The notes under the pieces are model-generated. The model did no database searches. It was given only the letters and a program-made list of their open reading frames with translations, and was not told where the DNA came from. DNA of 64,000 nt from Gammaproteobacteria bacterium (GTDB lineage Bacteria; Pseudomonadota; Gammaproteobacteria; Pseudomonadales; Pseudomonadaceae). Positions 17,549-26,863 of this stretch are shown here, piece after piece. Within the stretch, counting starts at the first letter, position 1; every line of letters begins with the position of its first letter. A program made the translations under genes and the position numbers. Location: the NCBI GenBank assembly GCA_018816095.1, contig JAHIWP010000013.1, positions 27,195-91,194 on the forward strand. Reading direction: 5' to 3'.

Positions 17549-19828
17549 TTAGGCCTGAATATCTGAGGCCGGATTGATCATGCGACCCAGGCCGAGGTTG
17601 CGCAGGGCCAGTTGCAAGGTGCTGTGGATCACCTGCGGGCTGTCAATGCTCATCACCTGACTGAGCAATTCCTGCGCCTTGCCCATGCTGATCTGCCGCA
17701 GCAGCCATTTCACCTTGGGCAGGTTGGTGGCGTTCATCGACAGGCCATCGAAGCCCATGGCCATCAGCAATACCGCCGCCGCCGGGTCGCCGGCCATCTC
17801 GCCGCAAATGGTCACGGGTTTGCCTTCGGCATGCCCGCCCGCCACCACGATCTGCAACGCCTGCAGCACGGCGGGGTGAAGGAAGTCATACAAGTCGGCC
17901 ACCCGTGGATTGTTACGGTCCACGGCTAGCAAGTACTGGGTCAGATCGTTGGAGCCGACCGAGAGGAAGTCGACCTGACGCGCCAACTCGCGCACCTGAT
18001 AAACCGCCGCAGGAATCTCGATCATCACGCCAATGGGCGGCAGCGGCACGTCGGTGCCTTCATCGCGTACCTCGCCCCAGGCGCGGTGAATCAAGTGCAG
18101 CGCCTCTTCTAGCTCCTGAATGCCGGAAATCATCGGCAGCAGGATGCGCAGATTGTTCAAGCCTTCGCTGGCCTTGAGCATGGCGCGGGTCTGCACCAGA
18201 AAGATTTCCGGGTGATCGAGGGTCACACGGATGCCGCGCCAACCGAGGAAGGGGTTGTCTTCCTTGATCGGAAAATAGCTAAGCGCCTTGTCGCCGCCGA
18301 TATCCAGGCTGCGCATGGTCACCGGCAGCGGATGGAAGGCCACCAACTGCTCGCGGTAAATCGCCAGCTGCTCCTTCTCGCTGGGGAAACGCTCCTTGAT
18401 CATAAACGGCACTTCGGTGCGATACAGGCCAACACCTTCAGCCCCGCGCTCTTGCGCGCGCTTCACATCGGCGAGCAGGCCGGTGTTGACCCACAGCGGC
18501 ATACGGTGGCCGTCGAGGGTTTCGCAGGGCAAGGCGCGCAATGCATCCAGGCCTTGGGCAAGCTGGCGTTCTTCCTCAACCACTTCGGCGTATTGCTTGC
18601 GCAATATTTCACTGGGGTTGGTGAAGACCTCACCGTGGTAGCCATCGACGATCAGCTGAATGCCGTCGATCTTCGAATACGGCAGGTCAACCGCACCCAT
18701 CACAGTGGGTATACCCATGGCGCGGGCGAAGATCGCCACATGCGAGTTGCCCGAACCCTGCACCGACACCAGGCCGACCAGCTTGCCTTCCGGCACCTCG
18801 CCGAGCATCGCCGGCGACAGCTCTTCGCTGACCAGGATGCAGTTGTCTGGGTACACCAGGGTTTGCTGCCGCGCCTGCTGCAAATAGGCGAGCAAGCGCC
18901 GGCCGAGGTCTTTGACATCGCTGGCGCGCTCGCGCAGGTAAGCGTCGTCCATCAGCTCGAAACGGTTGATGTGCTCGCCAACCACCTGACGCAATGCACC
19001 CTGGGCCCATTGACCGGTACGGATGACCTTGACTACCTCGTTACCCAGGGCGGCGTCTTCCAGCATCATCAGGTAGACATCGAACAGTGCGCGCTCTTCC
19101 GGGCGCAGCTGAGTGGCCATCTTCGCCGACAGCGCACGCATGTCGCTGCGCACACCTTCCAGGGCGTTATTGAACAGGGTCAGCTCGGCCGCGATGTCGT
19201 CGACGGATTTGTCTGGCACCACATCCAGATCGGCCGGTGGCAGCACCACCACTGCCGTACCCACAGCGGCACCGGGTGATCCCGGCACACCCACGAACTT
19301 GGCCTCCTGGATGCCCTTACCCTGACGCCCCAGGCCGCGGATTGAGCCGGTGGCCTCAGCGTGGGCGATAACCCCGGCAAGCTGCGCACTCATGGTGACC
19401 AGGAAGGCTTCTTCGCCCTCATCAAACTGCCGGCGTTCTTTTTGCTGCACGACCAACACACCCATCACTCGGCGGTGGTGGATGATCGGCGAGCCGAGGA
19501 AGGAGGCATAACGCTCTTCGCCGGTTTCAGCAAAGTAGCGGTAGCGCGGGTGTTCAGAGGCATGTTCGAGGTTGAGCGGCTCTTCGCGGGTGCCGACCAA
19601 GCCGACCAGGCCCTCGTTGGGCGCCATGCTGACCTTGCCGATGGCTTTCTTGTTCAAGCCCTCGGTGGCCATCAGCACAAAGCGGTTGGTTTCCGGGTCC
19701 AACAGGTAGACCGAGCAGACCTGGCTGCCCATGGCTTCGCGCACTCGCTGCACGATAATGCCCAGCGCCGCCTTGAGGTCCTTGGCGGCATTTACTTCCT
19801 GGACAATCTTGCGCAGCGTATTGAGCAT
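17549..19828 (-). CDS. ptsP: Phosphoenolpyruvate-protein phosphotransferase PtsP (EI-Ntr)
   Basis: First enzyme of the nitrogen-related phosphotransferase relay; it takes phosphate from PEP and passes it to NPr (PtsO) and then EIIA-Ntr (PtsN), a regulatory rather than sugar-uptake chain. 759 residues: an N-terminal GAF domain (about 1-150), an EI N-terminal region, the phosphohistidine swivelling domain with GSGNSHVAIFARAMGIPT (His about residue 357), and a C-terminal PEP-binding TIM barrel with EVPFMIKERFPSE, MIEIPAAVYQ, SVGSNDLTQYLLAVDR and the catalytic cysteine in TICGEMAGDP. It starts 18 nt after the rppH stop, forming the conserved rppH-ptsP operon. Confidence 0.98.
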   Translation of the reverse strand: MLNTLRKIVQEVNAAKDLKAALGIIVQRVREAMGSQVCSVYLLDPETNRFVLMATEGLNKKAIGKVSMAPNEGLVGLVGTREEPLNLEHASEHPRYRYFAETGEERYASFLGSPIIHHRRVMGVLVVQQKERRQFDEGEEAFLVTMSAQLAGVIAHAEATGSIRGLGRQGKGIQEAKFVGVPGSPGAAVGTAVVVLPPADLDVVPDKSVDDIAAELTLFNNALEGVRSDMRALSAKMATQLRPEERALFDVYLMMLEDAALGNEVVKVIRTGQWAQGALRQVVGEHINRFELMDDAYLRERASDVKDLGRRLLAYLQQARQQTLVYPDNCILVSEELSPAMLGEVPEGKLVGLVSVQGSGNSHVAIFARAMGIPTVMGAVDLPYSKIDGIQLIVDGYHGEVFTNPSEILRKQYAEVVEEERQLAQGLDALRALPCETLDGHRMPLWVNTGLLADVKRAQERGAEGVGLYRTEVPFMIKERFPSEKEQLAIYREQLVAFHPLPVTMRSLDIGGDKALSYFPIKEDNPFLGWRGIRVTLDHPEIFLVQTRAMLKASEGLNNLRILLPMISGIQELEEALHLIHRAWGEVRDEGTDVPLPPIGVMIEIPAAVYQVRELARQVDFLSVGSNDLTQYLLAVDRNNPRVADLYDFLHPAVLQALQIVVAGGHAEGKPVTICGEMAGDPAAAVLLMAMGFDGLSMNATNLPKVKWLLRQISMGKAQELLSQVMSIDSPQVIHSTLQLALRNLGLGRMINPASDIQA

Positions 19829-19846
19829 GTTTGGCTCTAGCCTGTG

Positions 19847-20326
19847 TCAGTCCCGCGCCAAGAGGCGCGGGGCGAGTTCTTTTAAGGCGCGACGGTAAAC
19901 CTCGCGCTTGAAGGTAACCACCTGGCCCAATGGGTACCAGTAACTGACCCAACGCCAACCGTCGAATTCCGGTTTGCCGGTCAGGTCCATACGCACACGG
20001 TCTTCTGCACCGGTTAGGCGCAGGAGAAACCACTTCTGTTTCTGCCCGATGCACAGCGGCTGGCTGTGCGTGCGCACCAAGCGCTGCGGCAAACGATAAC
20101 GCAACCAGCCCCGGGTGCAGGCGAGAATTTTCACATCCTGCTGCTCTAGGCCGACTTCTTCGTTCAATTCGCGATACAACGCGTCTTCCGGCGACTCATG
20201 GTCATTAATCCCGCCTTGCGGGAACTGCCAAGCGTCCTGGTTTATCCGACGCGCCCACAGCACCTGGCCGTCATCATTGGTCAGAATGATGCCGACATTA
20301 GGGCGAAAACCATCAGAGTCGATCAC
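19847..20326 (-). CDS. rppH: RNA pyrophosphohydrolase RppH
   Basis: Nudix hydrolase that removes pyrophosphate from the 5' end of triphosphorylated mRNA, opening it to RNase E decay. The GTG at 20326 gives the expected 159-residue protein beginning [19 protein letters not shown]; the frame extends 33 nt further but without conservation. The Nudix box [20 protein letters not shown] continues into [19 protein letters not shown] before it and [15 protein letters not shown] near the C-terminus are characteristic RppH motifs. ptsP follows after 20 nt in the same direction; the reason for this conserved pairing is unclear. Confidence 0.97.
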   Translation of the reverse strand: MIDSDGFRPNVGIILTNDDGQVLWARRINQDAWQFPQGGINDHESPEDALYRELNEEVGLEQQDVKILACTRGWLRYRLPQRLVRTHSQPLCIGQKQKWFLLRLTGAEDRVRMDLTGKPEFDGWRWVSYWYPLGQVVTFKREVYRRALKELAPRLLARD

Positions 20327-20469
20327 GGCGCACAACCTCGTAAACGCATGTTTTGGCATTGTTCCACAAAGGCCGTCGCAGCAGCAACGCGAGCGGGTCG
20401 CGTAATGGGAATGACCTTTAAAAGCCGTTATCCTCAGCCCTCTCAGACCTTTGCGAAGATAGGTGCCCT

Positions 20470-21123
20470 GTGCGTTTGGCTTTATTCGATCTCGACAACA
20501 CCCTACTCGGCGGCGACAGCGATCACGCCTGGGGCGATTATCTGTGTGAGCGCGGCATCCTCGACGGGATTGCCTACAAGGCGCGCAATGATGAGTTCTA
20601 CCAGGATTACCTGGCCGGCCGTCTGAACATCACCGACTACCTGAATTTCAGCCTGGAAATCCTCGGCCGCACGGAAATGGCGCAACTTGAGCAGTGGCAC
20701 CGCGAATTTATGCATGATTGCGTTGAGCCGATCATTCTCGCCAAAGGCGAAGCCCTGCTCGCCGAGCACCGCGAAGCCGGCGACAAGCTGCTGATCATCA
20801 CCGCGACCAACCGCTTCGTCACTGCGCCAATTGCCGCGCGCCTGGGTGTCGACACCCTGCTCGCCACCGAGTGTGAAATGGCCGACGGCCGCTACACCGG
20901 TCGCACGACCGACACGCCGTGCTTCAAGGATGGCAAAGTCACTCGCCTCAACCGCTGGCTCGGCGAAACTGGCTTGAGCTTGCGCGACAGCTATTTTTAC
21001 AGCGACTCACTGAACGATCTGCCACTGCTGGAACAGGTCAGCCACCCGTTTGCCGTCGACCCCGACCCGAAGCTGCGCGCCGAAGCCGAACAGCGCGGCT
21101 GGCCGGTTATCTCACTGCGCTGA
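20470..21123 (+). CDS. HAD-IB family phosphatase (SerB-like)
   Basis: Soluble phosphatase of the haloacid dehalogenase superfamily, subfamily IB, 217 residues, GTG start. Motif [14 protein letters not shown] contains the nucleophile and acid/base Asp pair; motif II is the Thr in LLIITATNR; motif III is the Lys in KDGKVTRL; motif [12 protein letters not shown]. The layout is that of phosphoserine phosphatase-like proteins often labelled SerB-like or histidinol-phosphatase-like; physiological substrate unknown. It lies divergent from rppH (143 nt apart) and is followed by a strong terminator. Confidence 0.92.
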   Translation: MRLALFDLDNTLLGGDSDHAWGDYLCERGILDGIAYKARNDEFYQDYLAGRLNITDYLNFSLEILGRTEMAQLEQWHREFMHDCVEPIILAKGEALLAEHREAGDKLLIITATNRFVTAPIAARLGVDTLLATECEMADGRYTGRTTDTPCFKDGKVTRLNRWLGETGLSLRDSYFYSDSLNDLPLLEQVSHPFAVDPDPKLRAEAEQRGWPVISLR

Positions 21124-21174
21124 ATCTTGCAGATGATGGGTACCACCGAGTTCAACCCATCCTAAGATCCAACT

Positions 21175-21203
21175 AAAACGCCGCCTAATCAGGCGGCGTT
21201 TTT
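21175..21203. terminator. Bidirectional terminator between HAD phosphatase and DUF2269 gene
   Basis: The stem AAAACGCCGCCT/AGGCGGCGTTTT (21175-21186 with 21191-21202) has a 4-nt loop and a T tract. Both flanking genes converge on it, and the A-run on the other strand serves the DUF2269/ilvA direction. Confidence 0.93.
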
Positions 21204-21227
21204 ATGAACGGTGCATTCGGAGCCTGA

Positions 21228-21668
21228 TCAAGCCGGCTTAGCGCCCATCAGCCCCATAATCACCAGCAGCAAGAGCACGATCAGCCCCGCATAGAGCGCG
21301 CACATACGCAGCAATCCAACGGGCGCCGCACGCTCAGCCAACGCCTGCCAGGCCGCCAGACGGCCATTGAGCAGCAGGCCAACCAGCACCAGCACGCCAA
21401 ACAGCACACTGCTGGCCAGCAACCAGGTTTGCCCCAGCGGGAAGCCCGCCAGATTGACCATCCACCAGCCACTGACCGGCAAGCTCAGGGCCAGCAGACC
21501 GAATACCGGTAGGCTGATCAGCCGGGTGCGCTTGAGCTTGCGCTGAAGCACCAGCGCATCACCGCCCTTCGCCGCTTTCCAGAGCATAAATACATGCGCC
21601 AGAACACCGAGCAACAACAGCACGCCGGGTGCACTGTGGACAATTTTCAGCAGTTGGTAATGTTCCAT
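21228..21668 (-). CDS. DUF2269 family membrane protein
   Basis: Small inner-membrane protein of 146 residues with four hydrophobic helices (about 8-30, 50-70, 80-100, 118-142). A His pair in the first helix (KIVHSAP and LAHVFMLW), the basic loop KLKRTRLISLP and the SGWWMVNLAGFPLGQTW stretch match the DUF2269 family, sometimes called predicted integral membrane protein. The histidines could bind heme or quinone, but this is speculation. It is encoded 18 nt after ilvA on the same strand and before a shared terminator; no role in isoleucine synthesis is evident. Confidence 0.87.
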   Translation of the reverse strand: MEHYQLLKIVHSAPGVLLLLGVLAHVFMLWKAAKGGDALVLQRKLKRTRLISLPVFGLLALSLPVSGWWMVNLAGFPLGQTWLLASSVLFGVLVLVGLLLNGRLAAWQALAERAAPVGLLRMCALYAGLIVLLLLVIMGLMGAKPA

Positions 21669-21686
21669 CGATTCAGCTCCTGCCGA

Positions 21687-23201
21687 TTAACCTAAAAAGA
21701 GTTTGTACGCCGGGTTGTCGCTCTCATCCCAGTAGCGGTAACCGATAGCATCAAGCGCCGCCGGTAACAGGTGACGCTCGTCACTGGGGACCTGCAGGCC
21801 TGCCACCACGCGGCCATCGGCTGCACCATGGTTGCGATAGTGGAACATTGAGATGTTCCAGCGACCACCAAGCTTTTGTAAGAAATTAAACAGTGCACCT
21901 GGGCGCTCAGGGAACTCGAAGCGCAATACACATTCATCCGGCACCGCTGCGGCGTGGCCGCCGACCATATGGCGGATATGCAGCTTGGCCAGTTCGTTAT
22001 CGGTCAGGTCCAGCACCGGGAAGCCTTGATCACGCAGGCCCTGCACCAGCGCGGCGCGAGGATCGTTGTCCGGATGAGTCTGCACGCCAACAAAAATGTG
22101 CGCCTCTTTGTCCTGATGAAAACGGTAGTTGAACTCGGTGATCTGGCGCTTGCCGATGGCTTCGCAGAACGCCTTGAAGCTGCCCGGATGCTCAGGGATG
22201 GTCACGGCAATGATCGCTTCGCGCTTCTCGCCCAGCTCGGCACGTTCGGCCACGTGACGCAGGCGGTCGAAGTTGACGTTAGCGCCTGAGTCGATACCGA
22301 CCAATACCTGATCACGGCAGCCTTCACGCTCCACGTACTTCTTGATCCCGGCCACACTCAGCGCGCCGGCAGGTTCGGTGATCGAGCGGGTATCATCGTA
22401 GATATCCTTGATAGCTGCGCAGATCTCGTCAGTGCTGACGGTGATCACCTCATCGACATGGTCCTTGCACACATCGAAGGTGTGCTGGCCAATTTGCGCC
22501 ACGGCCACGCCGTCAGCAAACAACCCAACTTGCGGCAACACCACCCGCTCACCAGCGGCCATGGCCGCTTGCAGGCAGTTGGAGTCATCCGGTTCGACGC
22601 CGATGATCTTGATTTCCGGGCGCAGGTATTTCACATAGGCGGCGATCCCGGCGATCAGCCCGCCGCCACCGACGGGGACGAAGATCGCATCCAGCTTGCC
22701 GGGTTGCTGACGGAGAATTTCCATGGCGATGGTGCCCTGGCCGGCGATGGTGTGCGGGTCATCGTAGGGGTGGATATAGATGTAGCCCTTCTCATCCACC
22801 AGCTTCAGCGAATAGGCCAGCGCTTCGGGGAAGCTGTCGCCGTGCAACACCACTTTGCCGCCGCGCGAGCGCACGCCCTGCACCTTGATCTCCGGGGTGG
22901 TCTTGGGCATCACAATCGTGGCTTTAACCCCCAGCACCTTGGCGGCCAGCGCCAGGCCCTGAGCATGGTTGCCCGCCGATGCGGTGACCACGCCACGCGC
23001 CTGCTCCTCACTCGAAAGCTGCGCCAGCTTGTTGTAAGCGCCACGAATCTTGAACGAGTACACCGGCTGCAGGTCTTCGCGCTTGAGCAAAATCTGGTTA
23101 CCCAGACGCTCGGAAAGCTGGTTAGCGGCGTGCAGCGGGGTTTCCACCGCCACGTCGTAGACGCGCGAGGTGAGGATCTTTTTAACGTACTGTTCGAGCA
23201 T
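21687..23201 (-). CDS. ilvA: Biosynthetic threonine ammonia-lyase IlvA
   Basis: PLP enzyme deaminating threonine to 2-oxobutanoate, the committed and isoleucine-inhibited step of isoleucine synthesis. 504 residues from the ATG at 23201 ([17 protein letters not shown]), close to the E. coli enzyme. The PLP lysine is in [12 protein letters not shown] (about residue 56), the phosphate loop in [13 protein letters not shown], and two C-terminal ACT-like regulatory domains (about 325-504) with [12 protein letters not shown] mark the allosteric biosynthetic form rather than the short catabolic one. The frame is open upstream into the rpiA region, but that has no similarity. It is divergent from rpiA with 153 nt between, as in many pseudomonads. 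Confidence 0.97.
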   Translation of the reverse strand: MLEQYVKKILTSRVYDVAVETPLHAANQLSERLGNQILLKREDLQPVYSFKIRGAYNKLAQLSSEEQARGVVTASAGNHAQGLALAAKVLGVKATIVMPKTTPEIKVQGVRSRGGKVVLHGDSFPEALAYSLKLVDEKGYIYIHPYDDPHTIAGQGTIAMEILRQQPGKLDAIFVPVGGGGLIAGIAAYVKYLRPEIKIIGVEPDDSNCLQAAMAAGERVVLPQVGLFADGVAVAQIGQHTFDVCKDHVDEVITVSTDEICAAIKDIYDDTRSITEPAGALSVAGIKKYVEREGCRDQVLVGIDSGANVNFDRLRHVAERAELGEKREAIIAVTIPEHPGSFKAFCEAIGKRQITEFNYRFHQDKEAHIFVGVQTHPDNDPRAALVQGLRDQGFPVLDLTDNELAKLHIRHMVGGHAAAVPDECVLRFEFPERPGALFNFLQKLGGRWNISMFHYRNHGAADGRVVAGLQVPSDERHLLPAALDAIGYRYWDESDNPAYKLFLG

Positions 23202-23317
23202 GGCGTGATCGCAGGCGGCTTTTCGGGGAGCCGACGAGTCTACCCCAGGGCCACGCCGCACGACCACACAACACCGGGGATTTCCCGGCCGCCAGCTCAC
23301 TGGCGGCACAGGCGCGC

Positions 23318-23323
23318 TATAAT
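23318..23323 (+). promoter_or_regulatory. Probable -10 box of the rpiA promoter
   Basis: A perfect TATAAT hexamer lies 31 nt before the rpiA ATG, allowing a leader of roughly 25 nt. No good -35 hexamer is seen at the usual spacing, so strength is uncertain. Confidence 0.5.
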
Positions 23324-23354
23324 TTCGCCCCCTCACTCCCACGCCAGGTGCCCC

Positions 23355-24032
23355 ATGCTCAATCAAGATCAACTCAAGCAAGCCGTCGCCCAGGCTGCCG
23401 TCGACTTTATTCTGCCCAAGCTCGACGCCAAGAGTGTGATCGGCGTCGGCACGGGCTCCACCGCCAACTGCTTTATCGACGCCCTGGCCAAACACAAAAT
23501 GGAATTCGACGGTGCTGTGGCCAGCTCCGAAGCCACCGCTGCACGCCTCAAAGGCCACGGTATTCCGGTGTATGAGCTGAACAGCGTCAGCGATCTGGAA
23601 TTTTATGTCGACGGCGCCGATGAGAGCGACGAGCACCTCAACCTGATCAAGGGCGGCGGCGCAGCCCTGACCCGCGAGAAGATCGTCGCGGCCGTGGCGC
23701 AAACCTTTATCTGCATCGCCGACGCCAGCAAACTGGTGCCACTACTGGGGGCCTTCCCGCTGCCGGTGGAAGTCATCCCGATGGCGCGCAGCCATGTGGC
23801 CCGCCAGCTGGTCAAGCTCGGTGGCGACCCCGTGTATCGTGAGGGAGTGGTAACCGACAACGGCAATATCATCCTCGACGTGTTCAACCTGTCGATCACC
23901 AACCCGGCCGAGCTGGAAAGCCAGATCAACGCCATCGTCGGCGTGGTCACCAATGGTCTGTTTGCCGCCCGCCCGGCCGACCTGCTGCTGCTCGGCACCG
24001 CCGAAGGGGTCAAAACCCTCAAGCGCGCCTAA
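23355..24032 (+). CDS. rpiA: Ribose-5-phosphate isomerase A
   Basis: Interconverts ribose 5-phosphate and ribulose 5-phosphate in the non-oxidative pentose phosphate pathway. 225 residues; start ATG at 23355 preceded by AGGTG. Signatures: [17 protein letters not shown] (phosphate loop), [14 protein letters not shown], the acidic pair in [20 protein letters not shown] including the catalytic lysine/glutamate region (TREKIVA), and C-terminal VVTNGLFA. The reading frame is open for 300 codons upstream, antisense to ilvA, but that stretch is not coding. No obvious terminator follows. Confidence 0.97.
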   Translation: MLNQDQLKQAVAQAAVDFILPKLDAKSVIGVGTGSTANCFIDALAKHKMEFDGAVASSEATAARLKGHGIPVYELNSVSDLEFYVDGADESDEHLNLIKGGGAALTREKIVAAVAQTFICIADASKLVPLLGAFPLPVEVIPMARSHVARQLVKLGGDPVYREGVVTDNGNIILDVFNLSITNPAELESQINAIVGVVTNGLFAARPADLLLLGTAEGVKTLKRA

Positions 24033-24236
24033 CCGCTCACCAACCGCCGGCGGCGGTAAAACAAGCTCGGCAGGCCACTTGTGGCTCACGCACTCAGGCG
24101 TGACTCGGAGGGCGAGACGTTAACCAAGCCGTGACTCGATATGAGCACGCGAAAATGGATTAAGTCGGCAGACAGTCCGTCTACTTGGCGTCATGCTGCC
24201 GACATTGCTTAGTGACCAGGATTGCCAGGGAGTTTT

Positions 24237-26021
24237 ATGTCCGTATTCGTCTCGTCCGCCCATGATCGCCAACTGGAACTCGCCGACCTGTTGCGTGAGC
24301 TGGTCGCCCAAGGCCGGACCCATCAGGACAGTGCCGAACAATGCCTGGCAATCCGCCGCAGCTCGGTGAATAACCAGCTACACCCGCTCGAGTTTCTTGC
24401 CGCCCAACAACTCGATGACCTCAAACATCCGGGTAAAAAACTCGAACTGGAAGGGCTGTCTAGCTGGCTGGCAGAGCAATGCGGGCAACCCTTTCTGCGC
24501 ATCGACCCGCTAAAAATCGATGTCGCCGCCATTACCCCCTTGATGTCCTACGCCTTCGCCCAGCGCCACAAGATTCTCGCCGTGGCGGTGGATAGCGACA
24601 GCGTGACCATCGCCAGCAGCCAACCCCTGGTGCACAGCTGGGAAGCCAACCTGACCCATGTACTCAAGCGCCCAATCAAGCGCGTGGTAGCCAGCCCAGC
24701 GGATATTCAGCGCTTTACCGTGGAATTTTACCGCCTGGCCAAGTCGGTCAGCGGCGCCTCGGCCGGCGACACGAAGATCAGCGGCAGCGGAAACTTCGAG
24801 CAACTGCTGAACCTCGGCGCCCAGGATCAGGAGCCCGACGCCAACGACGCGCATATCGTCAATATCGTCGACTGGCTGTTCCAGTACGCCTTTACCCAGC
24901 GCGCCAGTGATATTCATATCGAGCCGCGCCGCGAGCAGGGCAGCGTGCGCTTTCGCATCGACGGCGTGCTGCACACCGTCTATCAATTTCCGCCACAGGT
25001 GACCATGGCCATCGTCAGCCGCCTGAAAAGCCTCGGGCGGATGAACGTAGCGGAAAAACGCAAACCGCAGGATGGCCGGGTCAAAACCAAAACCCCAGAC
25101 GGTGGTGAAGTCGAGCTGCGCCTGTCGACCATGCCCACGGCATTTGGCGAAAAAATGGTCATGCGGATTTTCGACCCCGAAGTGCTGCTGAAAAGCTTCG
25201 ACCAGCTGGGCTTTTCCGCCGACGACCTGAGGCGCTGGCAAGGCATGACGGGCCAGCCCAACGGCATCATCCTGGTCACCGGCCCCACTGGTTCAGGCAA
25301 AACCACCACGCTGTACACCACGCTCAAGCAACTGGCGACTCAGGAAGTCAACGTGTGCACCATCGAAGACCCAATCGAGATGATCGAAGGCGCCTTCAAC
25401 CAGATGCAGGTGCAACACAATATCGACCTGACCTTCGCCAGCGGCGTGCGCGCCCTGATGCGTCAGGACCCAGACATCATCATGGTTGGCGAAATCCGCG
25501 ACCTGGAAACCGCCGAGATGGCGATCCAGGCGGCGCTGACCGGCCACCTGGTACTGTCGACCCTGCACACCAACGACGCACCCAGCGCCATTACCCGCCT
25601 GCTGGAACTGGGCGTGCCGCACTACCTGCTCAAGGCCACCCTGCTCGGCGTAATGGCCCAGCGCCTGGTGCGCACCCTGTGCCCGCATTGCAAGGCCCCG
25701 CAGGAGCTGGATGAAGAAGACTGGCAAAGCCTGACCAAACCCTGGAGTGCACCGATGCCGACCCAGGCCTGCCGCGCTGTGGGCTGCCTGGAGTGCCGCG
25801 ACACGGGCTACCGTGGCCGCGCCGGGGTGTATGAAATCATGCTGATTAATGATGCGATGAAGCCACTGATCACCGCCGACACTGACCTGATTGCCCTACG
25901 CCGGCATGCCTTCAAGGAGGGCATGCGCAGCCTGCGCCTGTCTGGCGCGCAGAAGGTCGCCGCCGGCCTGACCACTATCGAGGAAGTGCTGCGGGTCACT
26001 CCGCAGAGTGAGCAAAAATAG
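24237..26021 (+). CDS. Orphan GspE/PulE/PilB-type secretion ATPase
   Basis: Cytoplasmic hexameric ATPase of the type II secretion / type IV pilus assembly superfamily, 594 residues. ATG at 24237 follows CAGGGAG; an in-frame TTG 15 nt earlier is less likely. The N-terminal region (about 50-175) resembles the GspE N domain (PFLRIDPLKIDVAAITPLMSYAFAQ). The core has DIHIEPR, Walker A GPTGSGKTTT (about residue 350), the Asp box with CTIEDPIEM, Walker B DPDIIMVGEIRD and the His box LVLSTLHTNDAPSA. A four-Cys zinc motif follows: CPHC, then C..GCLECRDTGYRGR. No pilin, GspF or secretin genes are nearby, so partners must be encoded elsewhere or the protein serves another export/retraction role. Confidence 0.93.
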   Translation: MSVFVSSAHDRQLELADLLRELVAQGRTHQDSAEQCLAIRRSSVNNQLHPLEFLAAQQLDDLKHPGKKLELEGLSSWLAEQCGQPFLRIDPLKIDVAAITPLMSYAFAQRHKILAVAVDSDSVTIASSQPLVHSWEANLTHVLKRPIKRVVASPADIQRFTVEFYRLAKSVSGASAGDTKISGSGNFEQLLNLGAQDQEPDANDAHIVNIVDWLFQYAFTQRASDIHIEPRREQGSVRFRIDGVLHTVYQFPPQVTMAIVSRLKSLGRMNVAEKRKPQDGRVKTKTPDGGEVELRLSTMPTAFGEKMVMRIFDPEVLLKSFDQLGFSADDLRRWQGMTGQPNGIILVTGPTGSGKTTTLYTTLKQLATQEVNVCTIEDPIEMIEGAFNQMQVQHNIDLTFASGVRALMRQDPDIIMVGEIRDLETAEMAIQAALTGHLVLSTLHTNDAPSAITRLLELGVPHYLLKATLLGVMAQRLVRTLCPHCKAPQELDEEDWQSLTKPWSAPMPTQACRAVGCLECRDTGYRGRAGVYEIMLINDAMKPLITADTDLIALRRHAFKEGMRSLRLSGAQKVAAGLTTIEEVLRVTPQSEQK

Positions 26022-26037
26022 CCTCACCCCGCAAGTT

Positions 26038-26757
26038 TCAGCTGCGCGGCAAACGCTGCTGGCGGGCCTGGGTACTTGCCACCCGCTGGGGCTTGCAGTC
26101 CAGATACGCTGAGCCCTGCAACCAGCGCTGATTGGAATGCCAGGCGAAGAGAAACTGCCCACCCTTGAGCTGGTCGACCACCATGCGCGCCACTTCGGGG
26201 CGCACCGCCGGGCACCCCAGGCTACGGCCAATGCGCCCCTGGCTCTGCACCAGGCGCGGGCTGACATAGTCCGCCCCGTGAATGACGATGGCACGCTCAC
26301 GGGCCAAGTCGTTCAGCCCCGGCTCCAGGCCATCCATGCGTAAGGAATAACCGTGCTTACCGCGGTAGCTTTCGGCGGTACGAAACAGCCCGAGGCTGCT
26401 CTGGTTACTGCCCAGGCGATTCGAGAAGCTCTTGGCGAAGTTCTCCCCCGACTGGCGGCCATGGGCGACAAAGTCGCGCAGCAAGAGGCGCTTGCGTTGC
26501 AGATCGAAAATCCACAGACGGCGCTCGGTGGAGGGGCGCGAATAATCGATCACGGCGAGGCGCCGAGCCGGTTCAGCGCCATGATTGACCGCACACTGCA
26601 TCGCCGCCAGGGCATGCCGCAACGCCTGCTGGTTAAGCCCTGGGGCAATCCGCGCGAGATCCCTGAGCTGTCCATCCTGCTCCGACGCCATTGCCGACAG
26701 CGGCATGCAAACCAACCAAAACCCCACAAGGCAGAATCTGCCAAGACGTCCAAACAT
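26038..26757 (-). CDS. Murein L,D-transpeptidase catalytic domain protein (YkuD_2 type)
   Basis: Secreted protein of 239 residues with a signal peptide (MFGRLGRFCLVGFWLVCMPL then SAMAS). The catalytic core is visible as VIHGADYVSPRLVQSQGRIG followed by RSLGCPAVRP, giving the His and Cys of L,D-transpeptidases in the YkuD_2-like (PF13645) arrangement. Expected to act on the peptidoglycan peptide stem in the periplasm. ATG at 26757 is chosen over the longer frame because it begins the signal peptide; GGAGG lies 11 nt upstream. It is divergent from the larger L,D-transpeptidase gene with only 106 nt between starts, so the two may share control. Confidence 0.88.
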   Translation of the reverse strand: MFGRLGRFCLVGFWLVCMPLSAMASEQDGQLRDLARIAPGLNQQALRHALAAMQCAVNHGAEPARRLAVIDYSRPSTERRLWIFDLQRKRLLLRDFVAHGRQSGENFAKSFSNRLGSNQSSLGLFRTAESYRGKHGYSLRMDGLEPGLNDLARERAIVIHGADYVSPRLVQSQGRIGRSLGCPAVRPEVARMVVDQLKGGQFLFAWHSNQRWLQGSAYLDCKPQRVASTQARQQRLPRS

Positions 26758-26863
26758 AAGCGCACTTACCTCCAGGACCTCAGTCCTGTAACAAGATCCA
26801 GCCATGACGCGCCTATACTGGCTGCGACAAACCCGCATTTAGGCCAAGGACTGGAGCAGTAGA

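Noticed and set aside
18212-19279. 355-codon plus-strand frame inside ptsP
   Set aside because: Antisense shadow of a fully conserved ptsP.
22458-23354. Upstream extension of the rpiA frame
   Set aside because: Antisense to ilvA and without similarity; the conserved RpiA N-terminus begins at 23355.
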